DNA from: an uncultured Aquimarina sp.
GTDB lineage: Bacteria > Bacteroidota > Bacteroidia > Flavobacteriales > Flavobacteriaceae
Length of the DNA: 64,000 bases
Direction: 5' to 3'
Assembly: GCA_947498815.1 (NCBI GenBank)
Contig: CANMLU010000004.1
Coordinates: 1 to 64,000, forward strand
The notes beneath the pieces are model-generated. The model ran no database searches and was not told the origin of the DNA. It saw only the letters and a program-made list of their open reading frames with translations. A program made the translations under genes and the position numbers. How positions within the stretch are numbered: position 1 is the stretch's first letter; each line of letters starts with the position of its first letter. Shown here one piece after another: positions 19,869 through 28,655 of this stretch.

Positions 19869-20654
19869 ATGACGCTTACTTTTTATAAATACCAAGGTAC
19901 AGGTAATGATTTTGTGATCATTGATAATCGCGAATCTATAGTCTCCAAAAATAATACCAAATTGTTTGCAAGACTTTGTGACAGAAAATTTGGTATAGGT
20001 GCAGATGGTTTAATGTTGTTAGAACTACCTCAGAACCAGGAAGATGATTTTACTATGGTGTATTTTAATGCTGATGGTAATGAGAGTTCAATGTGTGGTA
20101 ATGGTGGGCGATGCTTGGTGGCATTTGCTGCGTTTTTGGGTGTGATAAAAGATAAAGCAACATTTACTGCTATAGACGGTAAACACCATGCAGAGATTAA
20201 AGAAGGGCTTGTGCATTTGCAGATGCAGAATGTGTTTGATATTGAGAAATATGAATCACATTTGTTTTTAGACACAGGTTCGCCTCATCACGTAACTATG
20301 GTTAATGATTTGTTGGATTATGATGTGGTGACAACGGGTAGAAAAATTAGAAAAGGCGCTCCGTATTTTGAAGCAGGGAGTAATGTTAATTTCGTAGAAA
20401 AGAGAAATGGAAATACGTTTTCAGTTCGTACGTATGAAAGGGGAGTAGAGGATGAAACATTATCGTGCGGTACAGGTGTTACTGCAGTTGCGCTTTCTAT
20501 GCATGCAACACAACAAACTGAAAAGGAAGAGGTGTTGGTGAATACACAAGGTGGGGAGCTAAGGGTTACTTTTAGGAAAACCGCAAACGGCTATGAAGAT
20601 GTTTTTTTAATTGGCCCAGCAGAGCAAGTGTTTAAAGGGGAGATAATATGCTAA
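19869..20654 (+). CDS. dapF: Diaminopimelate epimerase
   Basis: Interconverts LL- and meso-diaminopimelate for lysine and peptidoglycan synthesis, without cofactor. The 261-aa protein has both active-site cysteine loops, MCGNGGRC near residue 75 and LSCGTGVTAVAL near residue 200, plus the opening YQGTGNDFVIIDN and RKFGIGADGL. It is the first gene of a tight plus-strand set: it overlaps the following acetyltransferase by 7 bases. Confidence 0.96.
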   Translation: MTLTFYKYQGTGNDFVIIDNRESIVSKNNTKLFARLCDRKFGIGADGLMLLELPQNQEDDFTMVYFNADGNESSMCGNGGRCLVAFAAFLGVIKDKATFTAIDGKHHAEIKEGLVHLQMQNVFDIEKYESHLFLDTGSPHHVTMVNDLLDYDVVTTGRKIRKGAPYFEAGSNVNFVEKRNGNTFSVRTYERGVEDETLSCGTGVTAVALSMHATQQTEKEEVLVNTQGGELRVTFRKTANGYEDVFLIGPAEQVFKGEIIC

Positions 20655-21175
20655 CATTAAAAGGGGAACATATTTATTTGCGTGCATTAGAGCCAGAAGA
20701 CCTTGATTTTGTGTATAGCATTGAAAACGATGAGCGAGTATGGGAAATGAGCTCTACTCAAACACCTTATTCTCGTTTTTTAATCAAGCAATACTTGGAA
20801 CAAGCACACTTGGATATTTATGAAGCAAAACAATTACGTTTGGTGATATGTTCTAATGATCATACTGCTTTGGGTTTAATTGATTTGTTTGATTATAATC
20901 CTACACACAATAGAGCAGGAGTGGGTATCCTTATTGCCGCACAAGACAATAGAGGGAAAGGTTATGGTACCGAGGCGCTTGAATTAGTCATTGGTTATGG
21001 ATTTACTCATCTTCGGTTGCATCAATTATATGCAAATATTGCCGAAGATAATGCAACAAGTATGAAATTGTTTGAAAACAAGGGGTTTCATAAAATCGGG
21101 GTAAAAAAAGAATGGAATTTGGTAAATAACTCTTATAAAGACGAATTTTTATATCAACTATTATATGTACATTAA
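20648..21175 (+). CDS. GNAT-family N-acetyltransferase (RimJ/RimL-like)
   Basis: A 175-aa acetyl-CoA-dependent acyltransferase. The GNAT core is visible: N-terminal LRALEPEDLDFVYSIEND, acetyl-CoA loop region QDNRGKGYGTEALEL near residue 98, and YANIAEDNATSMKLFENKGF near residue 130. RimL-like members acetylate ribosomal proteins, amines or antibiotics; the substrate here is unknown. It overlaps dapF by 7 bases and mltG by 11 bases, so the three genes are co-transcribed and translationally coupled. Confidence 0.85.
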   Translation: MLTLKGEHIYLRALEPEDLDFVYSIENDERVWEMSSTQTPYSRFLIKQYLEQAHLDIYEAKQLRLVICSNDHTALGLIDLFDYNPTHNRAGVGILIAAQDNRGKGYGTEALELVIGYGFTHLRLHQLYANIAEDNATSMKLFENKGFHKIGVKKEWNLVNNSYKDEFLYQLLYVH

Positions 21176-22208
21176 AAAAATATTATTGGCAATCGTATTG
21201 ATTGGATTAGTCGCAGGTGGGATTTTTGCTTATTATGTGTATCAAGCCGTATTCTCACCAAACACAAAGTTTGAAACTGATACACAAACGATTTATGTGC
21301 CCACGGAGGCAACATACACAGAGTTGATAGAACTAATTACTCCTGTTGTAAACGATATTTATAGTTTTGATAGAATTGCTAGAAGAAAAGGGTATATCAA
21401 AAATATAAAGGCGGGTCGATTTATTATTAAGAAAGGGTTGAATAATAATGACATCATCAATGTATTAAGAAGTAAAAATACACCGATTCAATTAAGTTTT
21501 AATAATCAGGAAAGGCTTGAAAATCTCGCTGGAAGAATTGCAAGCGAAATTGAAGCCGATAGTATTTCATTGCTAACAGTTTTTAAGGATGTATCGTTTT
21601 TAGAAACGAATAAGTTTTCTTTAGAATCTGCTTTGTCTATGTATGTTCCTAATAAATATGAATTTTTCTGGAATACATCTGCCGAGCAATTTAGAGATAG
21701 GATGTTAAAGGAGTATAATCGATTTTGGAATGATAAACGTAAGTTAAAAGCCAAAGAAATAGGTTTGACCCCAAATCAAGTTGCTATTGTAGCATCTATT
21801 GTGCAAAAAGAAACAGCCAAGGTGGATGAGAGACCTAGAGTAGCGGGGGTATATATGAATAGGTATAATAATGGTTGGAAACTGGATGCAGACCCAACAG
21901 TTATTTATGCCATTAAGAAACACCGAAACGATTGGGATACAGTTATTAAAAGGGTTTTGTATAAGGATTTGGAATTGGATAGTCCTTATAATACTTATAA
22001 ATACGCAACACTACCACCAGGTCCCATATCAATGCCAGATATTTCTTCAATTGATGCTGTTTTGAATTATGAAAAGCACGAATATTACTTTTTTGTTGCC
22101 AATGTTGAGAATATGGGATACCATAAATTTGCTAAGACACTTGGGCAACATAATCGTAATAAAAAACAGTATATCGATTGGATAAGTAAACAAGGAATTA
22201 AGCGCTAA
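21165..22208 (+). CDS. mltG: Endolytic murein transglycosylase
   Basis: MltG cuts nascent glycan strands near the inner membrane and so sets glycan length during cell-wall synthesis. The 347-aa protein has one N-terminal membrane helix (residues 5-27), a small LysM-like region, and the YceG catalytic domain with the ASIVQKETAK active-site segment (catalytic Glu near residue 213), DADPTVIYA and LPPGPISMP toward the C-terminus. It ends the dapF-acetyltransferase-mltG set. Complete. Confidence 0.94.
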   Translation: MYIKKILLAIVLIGLVAGGIFAYYVYQAVFSPNTKFETDTQTIYVPTEATYTELIELITPVVNDIYSFDRIARRKGYIKNIKAGRFIIKKGLNNNDIINVLRSKNTPIQLSFNNQERLENLAGRIASEIEADSISLLTVFKDVSFLETNKFSLESALSMYVPNKYEFFWNTSAEQFRDRMLKEYNRFWNDKRKLKAKEIGLTPNQVAIVASIVQKETAKVDERPRVAGVYMNRYNNGWKLDADPTVIYAIKKHRNDWDTVIKRVLYKDLELDSPYNTYKYATLPPGPISMPDISSIDAVLNYEKHEYYFFVANVENMGYHKFAKTLGQHNRNKKQYIDWISKQGIKR

Positions 22209-22396
22209 AATCAATGACATGTGTTCTGTAGGAAAAAATCAAGTTTTTTTCTTTTGGTAAGCAATTTTTGGTTTATTTATTAACAAAATTGTGTTTTTTT
22301 TGTGAATTACTCCTGTTTCTGACAAATCAATTTCTCTCGGTAAAATCACCTAGTTTGACGTTTAAGTGTTCTTTTTTTGTCTTTTTTGATGTTTTT

Positions 22397-22420
22397 AGGG
22401 GGTTTTTCCCCTGCTTTTTT
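22397..22420 (+). terminator. Possible weak terminator after mltG
   Basis: AGGGG and CCCCT (22397-22401 and 22408-22412) can pair around a 6-base loop, followed by GC and seven T residues. The stem is only 5 bp and it lies about 190 bases after the mltG stop. Confidence 0.35.
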
Positions 22421-22466
22421 TGTGTAAGTACCTGTCTTTCAGTATTATAAATATTTTAACATAATG

Positions 22467-22499
22467 TTGCTTATTGTTGAGAAAAATACTGTATATTTG
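22467..22499 (+). promoter_or_regulatory. Promoter of the lysozyme-like gene
   Basis: TTG (22467-22469), 22-base spacer, TATATTTG (22492-22499), an exact match to the -7 consensus TAnnTTTG. It predicts a ~55-base leader before the ATG at 22559. Confidence 0.6.
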
Positions 22500-22512
22500 C
22501 ACGGCAAAAATT

Positions 22513-22546
22513 TAAGTAGAGGGGACCATTTTTTAATGGCTACTTA
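22513..22546 (+). promoter_or_regulatory. Bulged hairpin in the 5' leader
   Basis: TAAGTAG (22513-22519) pairs with CTACTTA (22540-22546) and CCATT (22526-22530) with AATGG (22535-22539) around a TTTT loop, leaving AGGGGA (22520-22525) as a one-sided 6-base bulge. The helix ends 12 bases before the ATG. No T-run follows, so it is not a terminator. Confidence 0.5.
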
Positions 22547-22558
22547 GAAATTTTTTAT

Positions 22559-23203
22559 ATGATAAAGAGGATAATAGGATTATCTATAATACTTACAATT
22601 GGGGGCGTTTTTTTGTTGAGTTTTAAAACAAAAGAACAGTTAGATTTAAGTGCTTACAGTACTGCAGGTTTAGATCTGTATTATGTAGCTCCTAATTATA
22701 CCGAAATCGAAGATGAAGGAGTGTTCATTGCTCCCGAGCTTGGAAAATCATACACAGGTTTTAAAGAAGCAGTTGCTTTTAAAGAATCCAGGGGTGATTA
22801 TGGGGTGGTAAATCAATTTGGTTACATGGGAAAATACCAATTTGGTAAAGGAACTTTGGACTTAATTGGGCTAAAAAAAATTAGTAAAAGAGACTTTCTT
22901 GCTAATCCGGAGCTTCAGGAAAAAGCATTCTACGCGTATCTTTCAAGAAATAAATGGGTTCTTCGCAGGGATATTAAATGGTTTGTTGGTAGAACAATGA
23001 ATGGTATTGAGGTAACAGAATCTGGAATTCTTGCTGCCGCGCATCTTGGAGGCCCTAATTCGGTTAAACGATATTTAAGAAGTGGTGGTGTAGATGGATT
23101 TGCAGATGCTTTCGGAACCACTATTAGGTATTATATGAAGCGATTTGGTGGATATGATACTTCTTTTGTTGTTCCAAATAGGAAAGCTAAAGCTTCGTTG
23201 TAA
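22559..23203 (+). CDS. Lysozyme-fold (transglycosylase-like) exported protein
   Basis: A 214-aa protein with an N-terminal signal or anchor segment (residues 4-23). Residues ~75-130 contain FKEAVAFKESRGDYGVVNQFGYMGKYQFG, with the ES-x-G-Y pattern and aromatic cluster typical of soluble lytic transglycosylase/lysozyme-fold enzymes, where the Glu is catalytic. AAHLGGPNSVKRYL near residue 160 fits the same fold. It likely cleaves or binds peptidoglycan. Family assignment is from motif memory, not a search. Its own promoter and structured leader suggest separate regulation from mltG upstream. It is convergent with the methylase gene, five bases away. Confidence 0.7.
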   Translation: MIKRIIGLSIILTIGGVFLLSFKTKEQLDLSAYSTAGLDLYYVAPNYTEIEDEGVFIAPELGKSYTGFKEAVAFKESRGDYGVVNQFGYMGKYQFGKGTLDLIGLKKISKRDFLANPELQEKAFYAYLSRNKWVLRRDIKWFVGRTMNGIEVTESGILAAAHLGGPNSVKRYLRSGGVDGFADAFGTTIRYYMKRFGGYDTSFVVPNRKAKASL

Positions 23204-23208
23204 AATTT

Positions 23209-23937
23209 CTAATCTCTCTGAATAATATAAATAGTTGGCCTTTTGTGAAGGTCAACTTCTTCATTTTGCCATTCAGAAACAGTTTTAGTAACGATGAATT
23301 CTGTCGTTAATGTTATATCAGTAGCTATGCATAAACGAGTATTTGCGTTTAAGATAGATTTAAGATCCGAAAACATCTTATCATTTCTGTATGGGGTCTC
23401 AATAAAAATTTGAGCTTGATTCTTTTCTAAAGAAGTTTTTTCTAATTGTTTAATTGTTGATTTTCTTTCGTTCTTGTCGATGGGTAGATAGCCGTTAAAA
23501 GTGAAGTTTTGTCCATTCATTCCGCTACTCATCATTGCCAAAAGTATAGAGGAGGGGCCTACTAATGGAGTAACTTGTATGCCTTTTTCATGAGCTATTT
23601 TTACTACTTCTGCACCGGGGTCTGCAACACCTGGGCAACCTGCATCCGATAATAGTCCGATAGATTGGCCATTTAAACAGGGGGTCAGGTATCCGGGTAT
23701 TTCAGAAATATCGGTGTATTTGTTTACAGTATGGATAACCAAAGAACGTTGGGATTTACTGGGGCTTACTTTTTTTATGAACCTACGTGCAGGTTTTTCA
23801 TTTTCAACGATGTAATGATTGATTTGCTCCAAAACTTTCTTTATGGATATAGGTAGTACCTCTAAGGGTACATCATCTCCTAATCGAGTTGGAATGAGGT
23901 ATAATTTTCCTTTGGGATCTAGGGGTTTAAGCTCCAT
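23209..23937 (-). CDS. RsmI-like SAM-dependent methyltransferase
   Basis: A 242-aa tetrapyrrole-methylase-fold protein related to RsmI, the enzyme that 2'-O-methylates C1402 of 16S rRNA. Signatures: GKLYLIPTRLGDD at the start, the glycine-poor SAM loop SDAGCPGVADPGAEVV near residue 95, TPLVGPSSILLAMMSSG near 122, and ETPYRNDKM near 180. It differs from canonical RsmI in a shortened C-terminus and an altered LPTPIGN start, a variant common in Bacteroidota; the exact substrate is uncertain. Located after the LMW phosphatase gene. Confidence 0.85.
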   Translation of the reverse strand: MELKPLDPKGKLYLIPTRLGDDVPLEVLPISIKKVLEQINHYIVENEKPARRFIKKVSPSKSQRSLVIHTVNKYTDISEIPGYLTPCLNGQSIGLLSDAGCPGVADPGAEVVKIAHEKGIQVTPLVGPSSILLAMMSSGMNGQNFTFNGYLPIDKNERKSTIKQLEKTSLEKNQAQIFIETPYRNDKMFSDLKSILNANTRLCIATDITLTTEFIVTKTVSEWQNEEVDLHKRPTIYIIQRD

Positions 23938-24058
23938 AGGGTTTTATTGATTGTTGATTTTGGTTAAGATTCTATAAGGTTAATATTGCTTTGTCTGGAT
24001 TAAAAGTGTTTTACTAAAATTGAAATCTAAATATACAAAAACTTTATATCCGAAAAAG

Positions 24059-24523
24059 TTAATGACGTTTCTCAAGTATAGAAACGATAGTATCACATGT
24101 TTTATTGAGCATTTGATAAACATCTTCAAAACCTTGTTCTCCACCGTAATATGGATCTGGGACATCAAGATTCTGATTGGGATAAAGTTCTTCGAGAATA
24201 AGCTTTACTTTGTTTATTTCTGTGTTGTTGCTGGCAAGTTTTATGATATTTTGATAATTAGAGTTGTCCATTGCATAAATGTAATCGTATGTTTTAAAAT
24301 TATTTACATTGAATTGCGCCGCACGCTGTTCGGTGATATCTATGTTGTGTTTTCTTGCAATATCAATAGATCTTTTGTCTGGTTTGCTGCCAATATGATA
24401 ATTGCTAGTGCCACAAGATGCTACAATGTACTTATTTGGATCTAGTTTTGATTTCAGGATGCCTTCTGCCAAGGGGGATCTACAGATATTGCCAAGGCAT
24501 ACCATTAAGATTTTGATTTTCAT
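24059..24523 (-). CDS. Low-molecular-weight protein-tyrosine phosphatase
   Basis: A 154-aa cytoplasmic phosphatase for protein phosphotyrosine or small phosphorylated arginine/tyrosine substrates. The P-loop CLGNICRSP (C-x5-R-S) lies at residues 9-17, and the general-acid Asp in DVPDPYYGG near residue 120. Both catalytic parts are intact. It starts 13 bases after the dnaA stop on the same strand, so read-through expression with dnaA is likely. No tyrosine kinase or exopolysaccharide genes lie beside it. Confidence 0.92.
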   Translation of the reverse strand: MKIKILMVCLGNICRSPLAEGILKSKLDPNKYIVASCGTSNYHIGSKPDKRSIDIARKHNIDITEQRAAQFNVNNFKTYDYIYAMDNSNYQNIIKLASNNTEINKVKLILEELYPNQNLDVPDPYYGGEQGFEDVYQMLNKTCDTIVSILEKRH

Positions 24524-24536
24524 TTTAGATGGATTA

Positions 24537-25964
24537 CTATAACGTAAGTTTCTTTCCTAAATCCTCAACGTATTTTCTAAACTGTTTATCTGTAGAGGAT
24601 AGGTTGTCTACAGTTTTGCAAGCATGCAGAACCGTGGCATGGTCTCTTTTGCCTATTTGAGTACCAATGCTAGCAAGAGATGCTTTGGTTAGTTTCTTGG
24701 CAAAAAACATTGCTAATTGACGTGCTTGAACAATATGACGCTTACGGGTTTTGGATTGTAATGTTTCTACGTCCATTTGGAAATAATCACTTACAACTTT
24801 TTGAATATAATCAATGGATACCTCGCGCTTCGTGTTTTTTACATAATTATCTACTATGGCTTTTGCAAGATCAATAGTGATGTCTTTTTTGTTGAAAGAG
24901 GAGTGAGCTATTAGAGAAATTATGGCTCCTTCAAGCTCTCGGATATTGGTTTTGATGTTGTTTGCTAGAAATTCAATAATCTCTTCGGGCATTTCAACAC
25001 CATCACGATATAATTTGTTCTTAATTATAGAAACTCTGGTTTCAAAATCTGGTTGATGTAATTCTGCAGATAATCCCCATTTAAAACGAGATAATAGCCT
25101 TTGTTCAATATCCTGCATATCTACAGGTGCTTTATCACTAGTTAGGATAACCTGTTTTCCGTTTTGGTGTAAATGGTTAAATATGTGGAAAAATACATCT
25201 TGAGTTCCAGCTTTTCCAGACAACAATTGTATATCGTCAACGATAAGTACATCGATGATCTGGTAAAAATGAATAAAATCGTTTCTGTTATTCTTTTTTA
25301 CAGATTCTATGTATTGTTGTGTAAATTTTTCTGCAGAAATATATAATACAGTCTTTTCTGGGTAATTATCTTTGATGTTTACTCCAATGGCATGAGCCAA
25401 ATGTGTTTTTCCAAGACCAACGCCTCCAAAAATTAGTAATGGGTTGAAGGATGTTCCTCCTGGCTTATTAGCTACAGCCATTCCTGCAGAACGAGCTAGT
25501 CGATTTGAATCTCCTTCAAGGAAGTTTTCGAAATTGTAACTAGGATTTAACTGGGATTCTATTTTGACGTTTCGTATACCGGGAATAACAAACGGATTTT
25601 TTAATTCCGGATTTTTACTCTTAATAGGTACGTCTACTTCTTGAGAATTAACAGATGTGCGATTAGCACTAGGTATTTTTTCAGTAAAAGGTTTTTTGTT
25701 ACCATAGGTGTTTTCCATCTTGATAACATACACCAACTTTGCAGTTTCTCCTAACTCACGTGTCAAAGATACCTTGAGTAGATTGACATAATGCTCTTCT
25801 AGCCATTCATAAAAAAACTTACTAGGTACCTGAATACTTAATGCGCCATCTGTAAGTTTTACAGCTTTGATCGGTTCAAACCATGTTTTAAAAGCTTGAG
25901 GTGTAATGTTGTCTTCTATGAAAGATAGACAGTTGTCCCAAACTGATTGCGCGGTTACGTTCAT
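24537..25964 (-). CDS. dnaA: Chromosomal replication initiator DnaA
   Basis: The 475-aa AAA+ protein binds DnaA boxes and melts the origin. Domain I is at ~1-90, a linker at ~90-125, the AAA+ domain has Walker A GGVGLGKTH at 180-188 and Walker B VLIVDDIQ near 240, and domain IV ends in the DNA-binding signature KRDHATVLHACK. It is followed by the LMW phosphatase. No dnaN, recF or cluster of TTATCCACA-type boxes is adjacent, in line with Bacteroidota where dnaA often lies apart from the origin. Confidence 0.97.
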   Translation of the reverse strand: MNVTAQSVWDNCLSFIEDNITPQAFKTWFEPIKAVKLTDGALSIQVPSKFFYEWLEEHYVNLLKVSLTRELGETAKLVYVIKMENTYGNKKPFTEKIPSANRTSVNSQEVDVPIKSKNPELKNPFVIPGIRNVKIESQLNPSYNFENFLEGDSNRLARSAGMAVANKPGGTSFNPLLIFGGVGLGKTHLAHAIGVNIKDNYPEKTVLYISAEKFTQQYIESVKKNNRNDFIHFYQIIDVLIVDDIQLLSGKAGTQDVFFHIFNHLHQNGKQVILTSDKAPVDMQDIEQRLLSRFKWGLSAELHQPDFETRVSIIKNKLYRDGVEMPEEIIEFLANNIKTNIRELEGAIISLIAHSSFNKKDITIDLAKAIVDNYVKNTKREVSIDYIQKVVSDYFQMDVETLQSKTRKRHIVQARQLAMFFAKKLTKASLASIGTQIGKRDHATVLHACKTVDNLSSTDKQFRKYVEDLGKKLTL

Positions 25965-26161
25965 TCGAGTGGTTAGATTAACTATTTTTATTAGGTTACT
26001 AAAAAGAAATTGTTGAAAAACTCCTTACTGTTTTTTGCATGACAAATATGTGAACAAAAAATGTAAAAAAAAAACGTTTAGGGGGTTGAATATTAATTAT
26101 TTTTTTTGCATAATTTGATAGTACTACTTTTAATTATGTTAATAATCCTTTATTTATATAC

Positions 26162-26566
26162 ATGCTAATCACTTCAGAAACTCAATTAACCGTGCGTTAT
26201 TCCGAAACTGATCAAATGGGCATTGTACACCATGGTAACTACGCCCAGTACTTGGAATTAGCACGAATTGATTGGTTATCCCGATTAGGAATTTCTTATA
26301 AATCAATGGAAGAAAATGGTATTATGCTCCCTGTATTTACTTTAGACCTTAAATTTAAGAAATCTGCTTTCTTCGACGACGAATTGACTGTTAAAACTTT
26401 ACTGAAGAAAATTCCTACAGCAAAAATTGTTTTTGAATACGAGATTTTTAATCGTAATCAAGAATTACTAACAATTGCCTCCACAACTCTGGTCTTTGTT
26501 GACAGTAAAACAAGAAAGCCTATCCCTTGCCCTTCTTTTTTACTTGAAAAAATAAAGAAATATTAG
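26162..26566 (+). CDS. YbgC-type acyl-CoA thioesterase
   Basis: A 134-aa hot-dog-fold thioesterase that hydrolyses acyl-CoA esters. The catalytic segment YSETDQMGIVHHGNYAQYLELAR (shown here in part, residues 12-33) has the Asp and the His-x2-Y/N pattern typical of YbgC/FcbC proteins. Divergent from dnaA; its last four bases overlap the end of the convergent YigZ gene. Substrate length and physiological role are not evident. Confidence 0.88.
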   Translation: MLITSETQLTVRYSETDQMGIVHHGNYAQYLELARIDWLSRLGISYKSMEENGIMLPVFTLDLKFKKSAFFDDELTVKTLLKKIPTAKIVFEYEIFNRNQELLTIASTTLVFVDSKTRKPIPCPSFLLEKIKKY

Positions 26567-27177
26567 TCTTCCAATCTTTCAATTTCTATTTCGTACAACG
26601 GGGAAAAAACAACTTTTATTTTATCGGCTACCTTTTTTCTTACCGAAATAAAGATTTTGCAATTCAATTCAAGTTCTTGTTTGGTAATTGTTAGGTTATT
26701 TTCTTTTATAATCCGCATCACCTTATTCATATCTTTATATTCGAAAGTAATGCTAAAGTCTATATTAATTGTTTTTTCAACGATCGATGAGTTTTGTAAG
26801 GCCAATTGAGCCCCGGTTCTATACGCATTAATCAATCCACCAACTCCTAGTTTTGTACCACCAAAGTAGCGAACTACCACTATCAATATATTGGTTACCT
26901 CAAAAGATTGAATCTGACCATAAATGGGCTGTCCAGCCGAGTTTGAGGGTTCTCCATCATCATTAACACGATACTTTATGTGCTCGGTTCCTATTTGCCA
27001 TGCATAACACCAATGTCTGGCGGTGTGATGTTGTTTTTTAAGGGCCCCAATGTGTTTTTTTGCTTCTTCTTCTGAATTAATAGGAAATGCATATCCAAAA
27101 AACTTGCTATTTCTATCTTTGAAAAGCACTTCCTGACTTGCAATATTTATGGTTTTATATGTATCCTTGGTTTCCAA
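26563..27177 (-). CDS. YigZ/IMPACT family protein
   Basis: A 204-aa protein of the YigZ (UPF0029/IMPACT) family, possibly a translation-linked regulator; eukaryotic IMPACT modulates GCN2. Residues ~60-80 have YRVNDDGEPSNSAGQPIY and ~95-115 VRYFGGTKLGVGGLI, the two family signatures. The C-terminal DUF1949-like domain follows. It is the last gene of the minus-strand operon with a 3-base gap from the EamA gene. Confidence 0.9.
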   Translation of the reverse strand: METKDTYKTINIASQEVLFKDRNSKFFGYAFPINSEEEAKKHIGALKKQHHTARHWCYAWQIGTEHIKYRVNDDGEPSNSAGQPIYGQIQSFEVTNILIVVVRYFGGTKLGVGGLINAYRTGAQLALQNSSIVEKTINIDFSITFEYKDMNKVMRIIKENNLTITKQELELNCKIFISVRKKVADKIKVVFSPLYEIEIERLED

Positions 27178-27180
27178 CAG

Positions 27181-28050
27181 TTATATTGATAAAGCTACTA
27201 AAATGATACTCAAAACGGCCAGGGTGATTCCAATCCAGTTTTTGAGAATCAATTTTTCTTTAAAAAGCAAAATACCTGCAATTGTTGAGACCAACAGTAT
27301 AGCTACATTATTAATTGTGAAAACGGTAGAGCTATCCGTGTTTTCATATCGTAATGCTTTTATTAGGAAATAAATTGAAAAATAATTTGGTATTCCTAGT
27401 CCAATTCCTGCAATAATATTTTTAAGAGATAGATTCAGTGTTCCTGTTATTCTTTTATAACCTAGAATTATGACTCCAACAATAGCAGCAAACCCAAAGA
27501 TAGTAGCCGAAAAAATAGAAACATCATTTTCTGCCACATAATTTTTTTCAAAAAACTTAATGCTTGTATCTATAATTCCACTTCCTATAAAAACTAATAA
27601 TGGAAAAATTAAATTCTTTTTGGTAATTGAAATGCCTTGTGCTGTTTTTATAGAAGTTAAATACACAGCTATTAGCGCGATAATAATTCCGATAATTTTT
27701 AGTGCCCCGGTACTTTCTTGATAAACAACTATACCAAACACTATAGGGATGACCAAACTCATTTTGGTAGCTACAGCTGCTACCGATAACCCGTTGCGTT
27801 GTGTGGTAATAGCCATTAAGTTAAAAACAGATATAAAAATAACTCCCAAGATCATAGCGCCATAAAACCAACCTTGACTAGATATGTAGTTCAGGTCAAT
27901 AGGTTCTGAATAAGCAATTATCCCAGAGATCGATGCAACCACATAATTAACGATAATCGCTTGTAATGTGTCTACATTGTACTTAGCAAATAGTTTAAAA
28001 ACGACAAAAATTAAACTCGAGGCTAGTACACTAAGAATTAAATAGGTCAA
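27181..28050 (-). CDS. EamA/DMT-superfamily transporter
   Basis: A 289-aa inner-membrane protein with about ten membrane helices arranged as two repeats of five, as in the drug/metabolite transporter superfamily. Small-residue motifs such as FIGSGIIDTSIKFFEKNY split the halves. The substrate could be an amino acid, nucleobase or metabolite; sequence does not tell. Its start overlaps the HAD gene stop by four bases (ATGA), so expression is coupled to ribD and the HAD gene; transport of a flavin-pathway intermediate would be speculation. Confidence 0.85.
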   Translation of the reverse strand: MTYLILSVLASSLIFVVFKLFAKYNVDTLQAIIVNYVVASISGIIAYSEPIDLNYISSQGWFYGAMILGVIFISVFNLMAITTQRNGLSVAAVATKMSLVIPIVFGIVVYQESTGALKIIGIIIALIAVYLTSIKTAQGISITKKNLIFPLLVFIGSGIIDTSIKFFEKNYVAENDVSIFSATIFGFAAIVGVIILGYKRITGTLNLSLKNIIAGIGLGIPNYFSIYFLIKALRYENTDSSTVFTINNVAILLVSTIAGILLFKEKLILKNWIGITLAVLSIILVALSI

Positions 28051-28655
28051 AATAAATCAGATTTTATTATAAATAAGTTTGTAATATCTTCGGTTACCGG
28101 ATTGTTATTCCAGATATGGATTCCTAATTGGGATGCTGCGTCTGTGTTTTTTATGGTATCATCAATAAAAATGGTTTCTTCAGCTTTAAGTTGGTGTTGA
28201 TTTAAAACAAATTCAAATATATCTGCATTTGGTTTTCTTAGATGAATTTCGTGCGAAAGATAAAATGCATCAAAACAAGATTCAAAAGTGTTGTAAAAAG
28301 AAATATTCTTCTTGATCCAATCAATATGCAATTCATTGGTGTTGCTAAGCAAAATGAGCATATAATCTCGTTTTAAAGCTAGATTCCGGATGAAATCCAA
28401 ACGATGTTTTGGGAAATCTAGCAAAATGGCATTCCAAGCATTAATGATTTGTGTTTCTGTGGCTACTTGTAGCCTTTTTTGAATATTAGTAATGAATTCT
28501 GTTGTTGTTAGTTGCCCTACTTCATATAGGTCATAGATTTCTTGTATTCGAGGCGTAAGTTCAAATGTCCCAAATTTAGAAAATTCTCTCAACGTTGCAG
28601 ATTTATCCAAATTGATAAATACATCTCCAAAGTCAAAAATTATAGTCTTAATCAT
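28047..28655 (-). CDS. HAD-superfamily hydrolase
   Basis: A 202-aa haloacid dehalogenase-like phosphatase. Motif I is IIFDFGDVFIN (residues 4-14), motif II LLSNTN near 105, the motif III Lys lies in HLRKPNADIF near 138, and motif IV is IFIDDTIKN near 160. The layout is that of a subfamily IA phosphatase with a small cap of four helices (GQLTTTEFI). It starts eight bases inside the end of ribD. The missing riboflavin-pathway phosphatase is often a HAD enzyme, and this is a reasonable candidate by position, but that is inference. Confidence 0.88.
   Translation of the reverse strand: MIKTIIFDFGDVFINLDKSATLREFSKFGTFELTPRIQEIYDLYEVGQLTTTEFITNIQKRLQVATETQIINAWNAILLDFPKHRLDFIRNLALKRDYMLILLSNTNELHIDWIKKNISFYNTFESCFDAFYLSHEIHLRKPNADIFEFVLNQHQLKAEETIFIDDTIKNTDAASQLGIHIWNNNPVTEDITNLFIIKSDLF

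Larger units (their letters stand above)
22209..22558. other. 350-base gap with T-rich strand and leader RNA
   Basis: The left two thirds are strongly T-rich on the plus strand and carry a possible terminator (22397-22420). The right third holds a promoter (22467-22499) and the hairpin leader of the next gene. No credible coding frame. Confidence 0.6.

Noticed and set aside
22268-22450. 60-codon plus-strand frame rich in Phe/Cys/Leu between mltG and the lysozyme-like gene
   Set aside because: It needs a non-ATG start, its composition reflects a T-rich strand, and it covers the possible terminator.
25965-26161. Replication origin beside dnaA
   Set aside because: No cluster of TTATCCACA-type boxes and no AT-rich repeat units; only 197 bases of promoter-like DNA.
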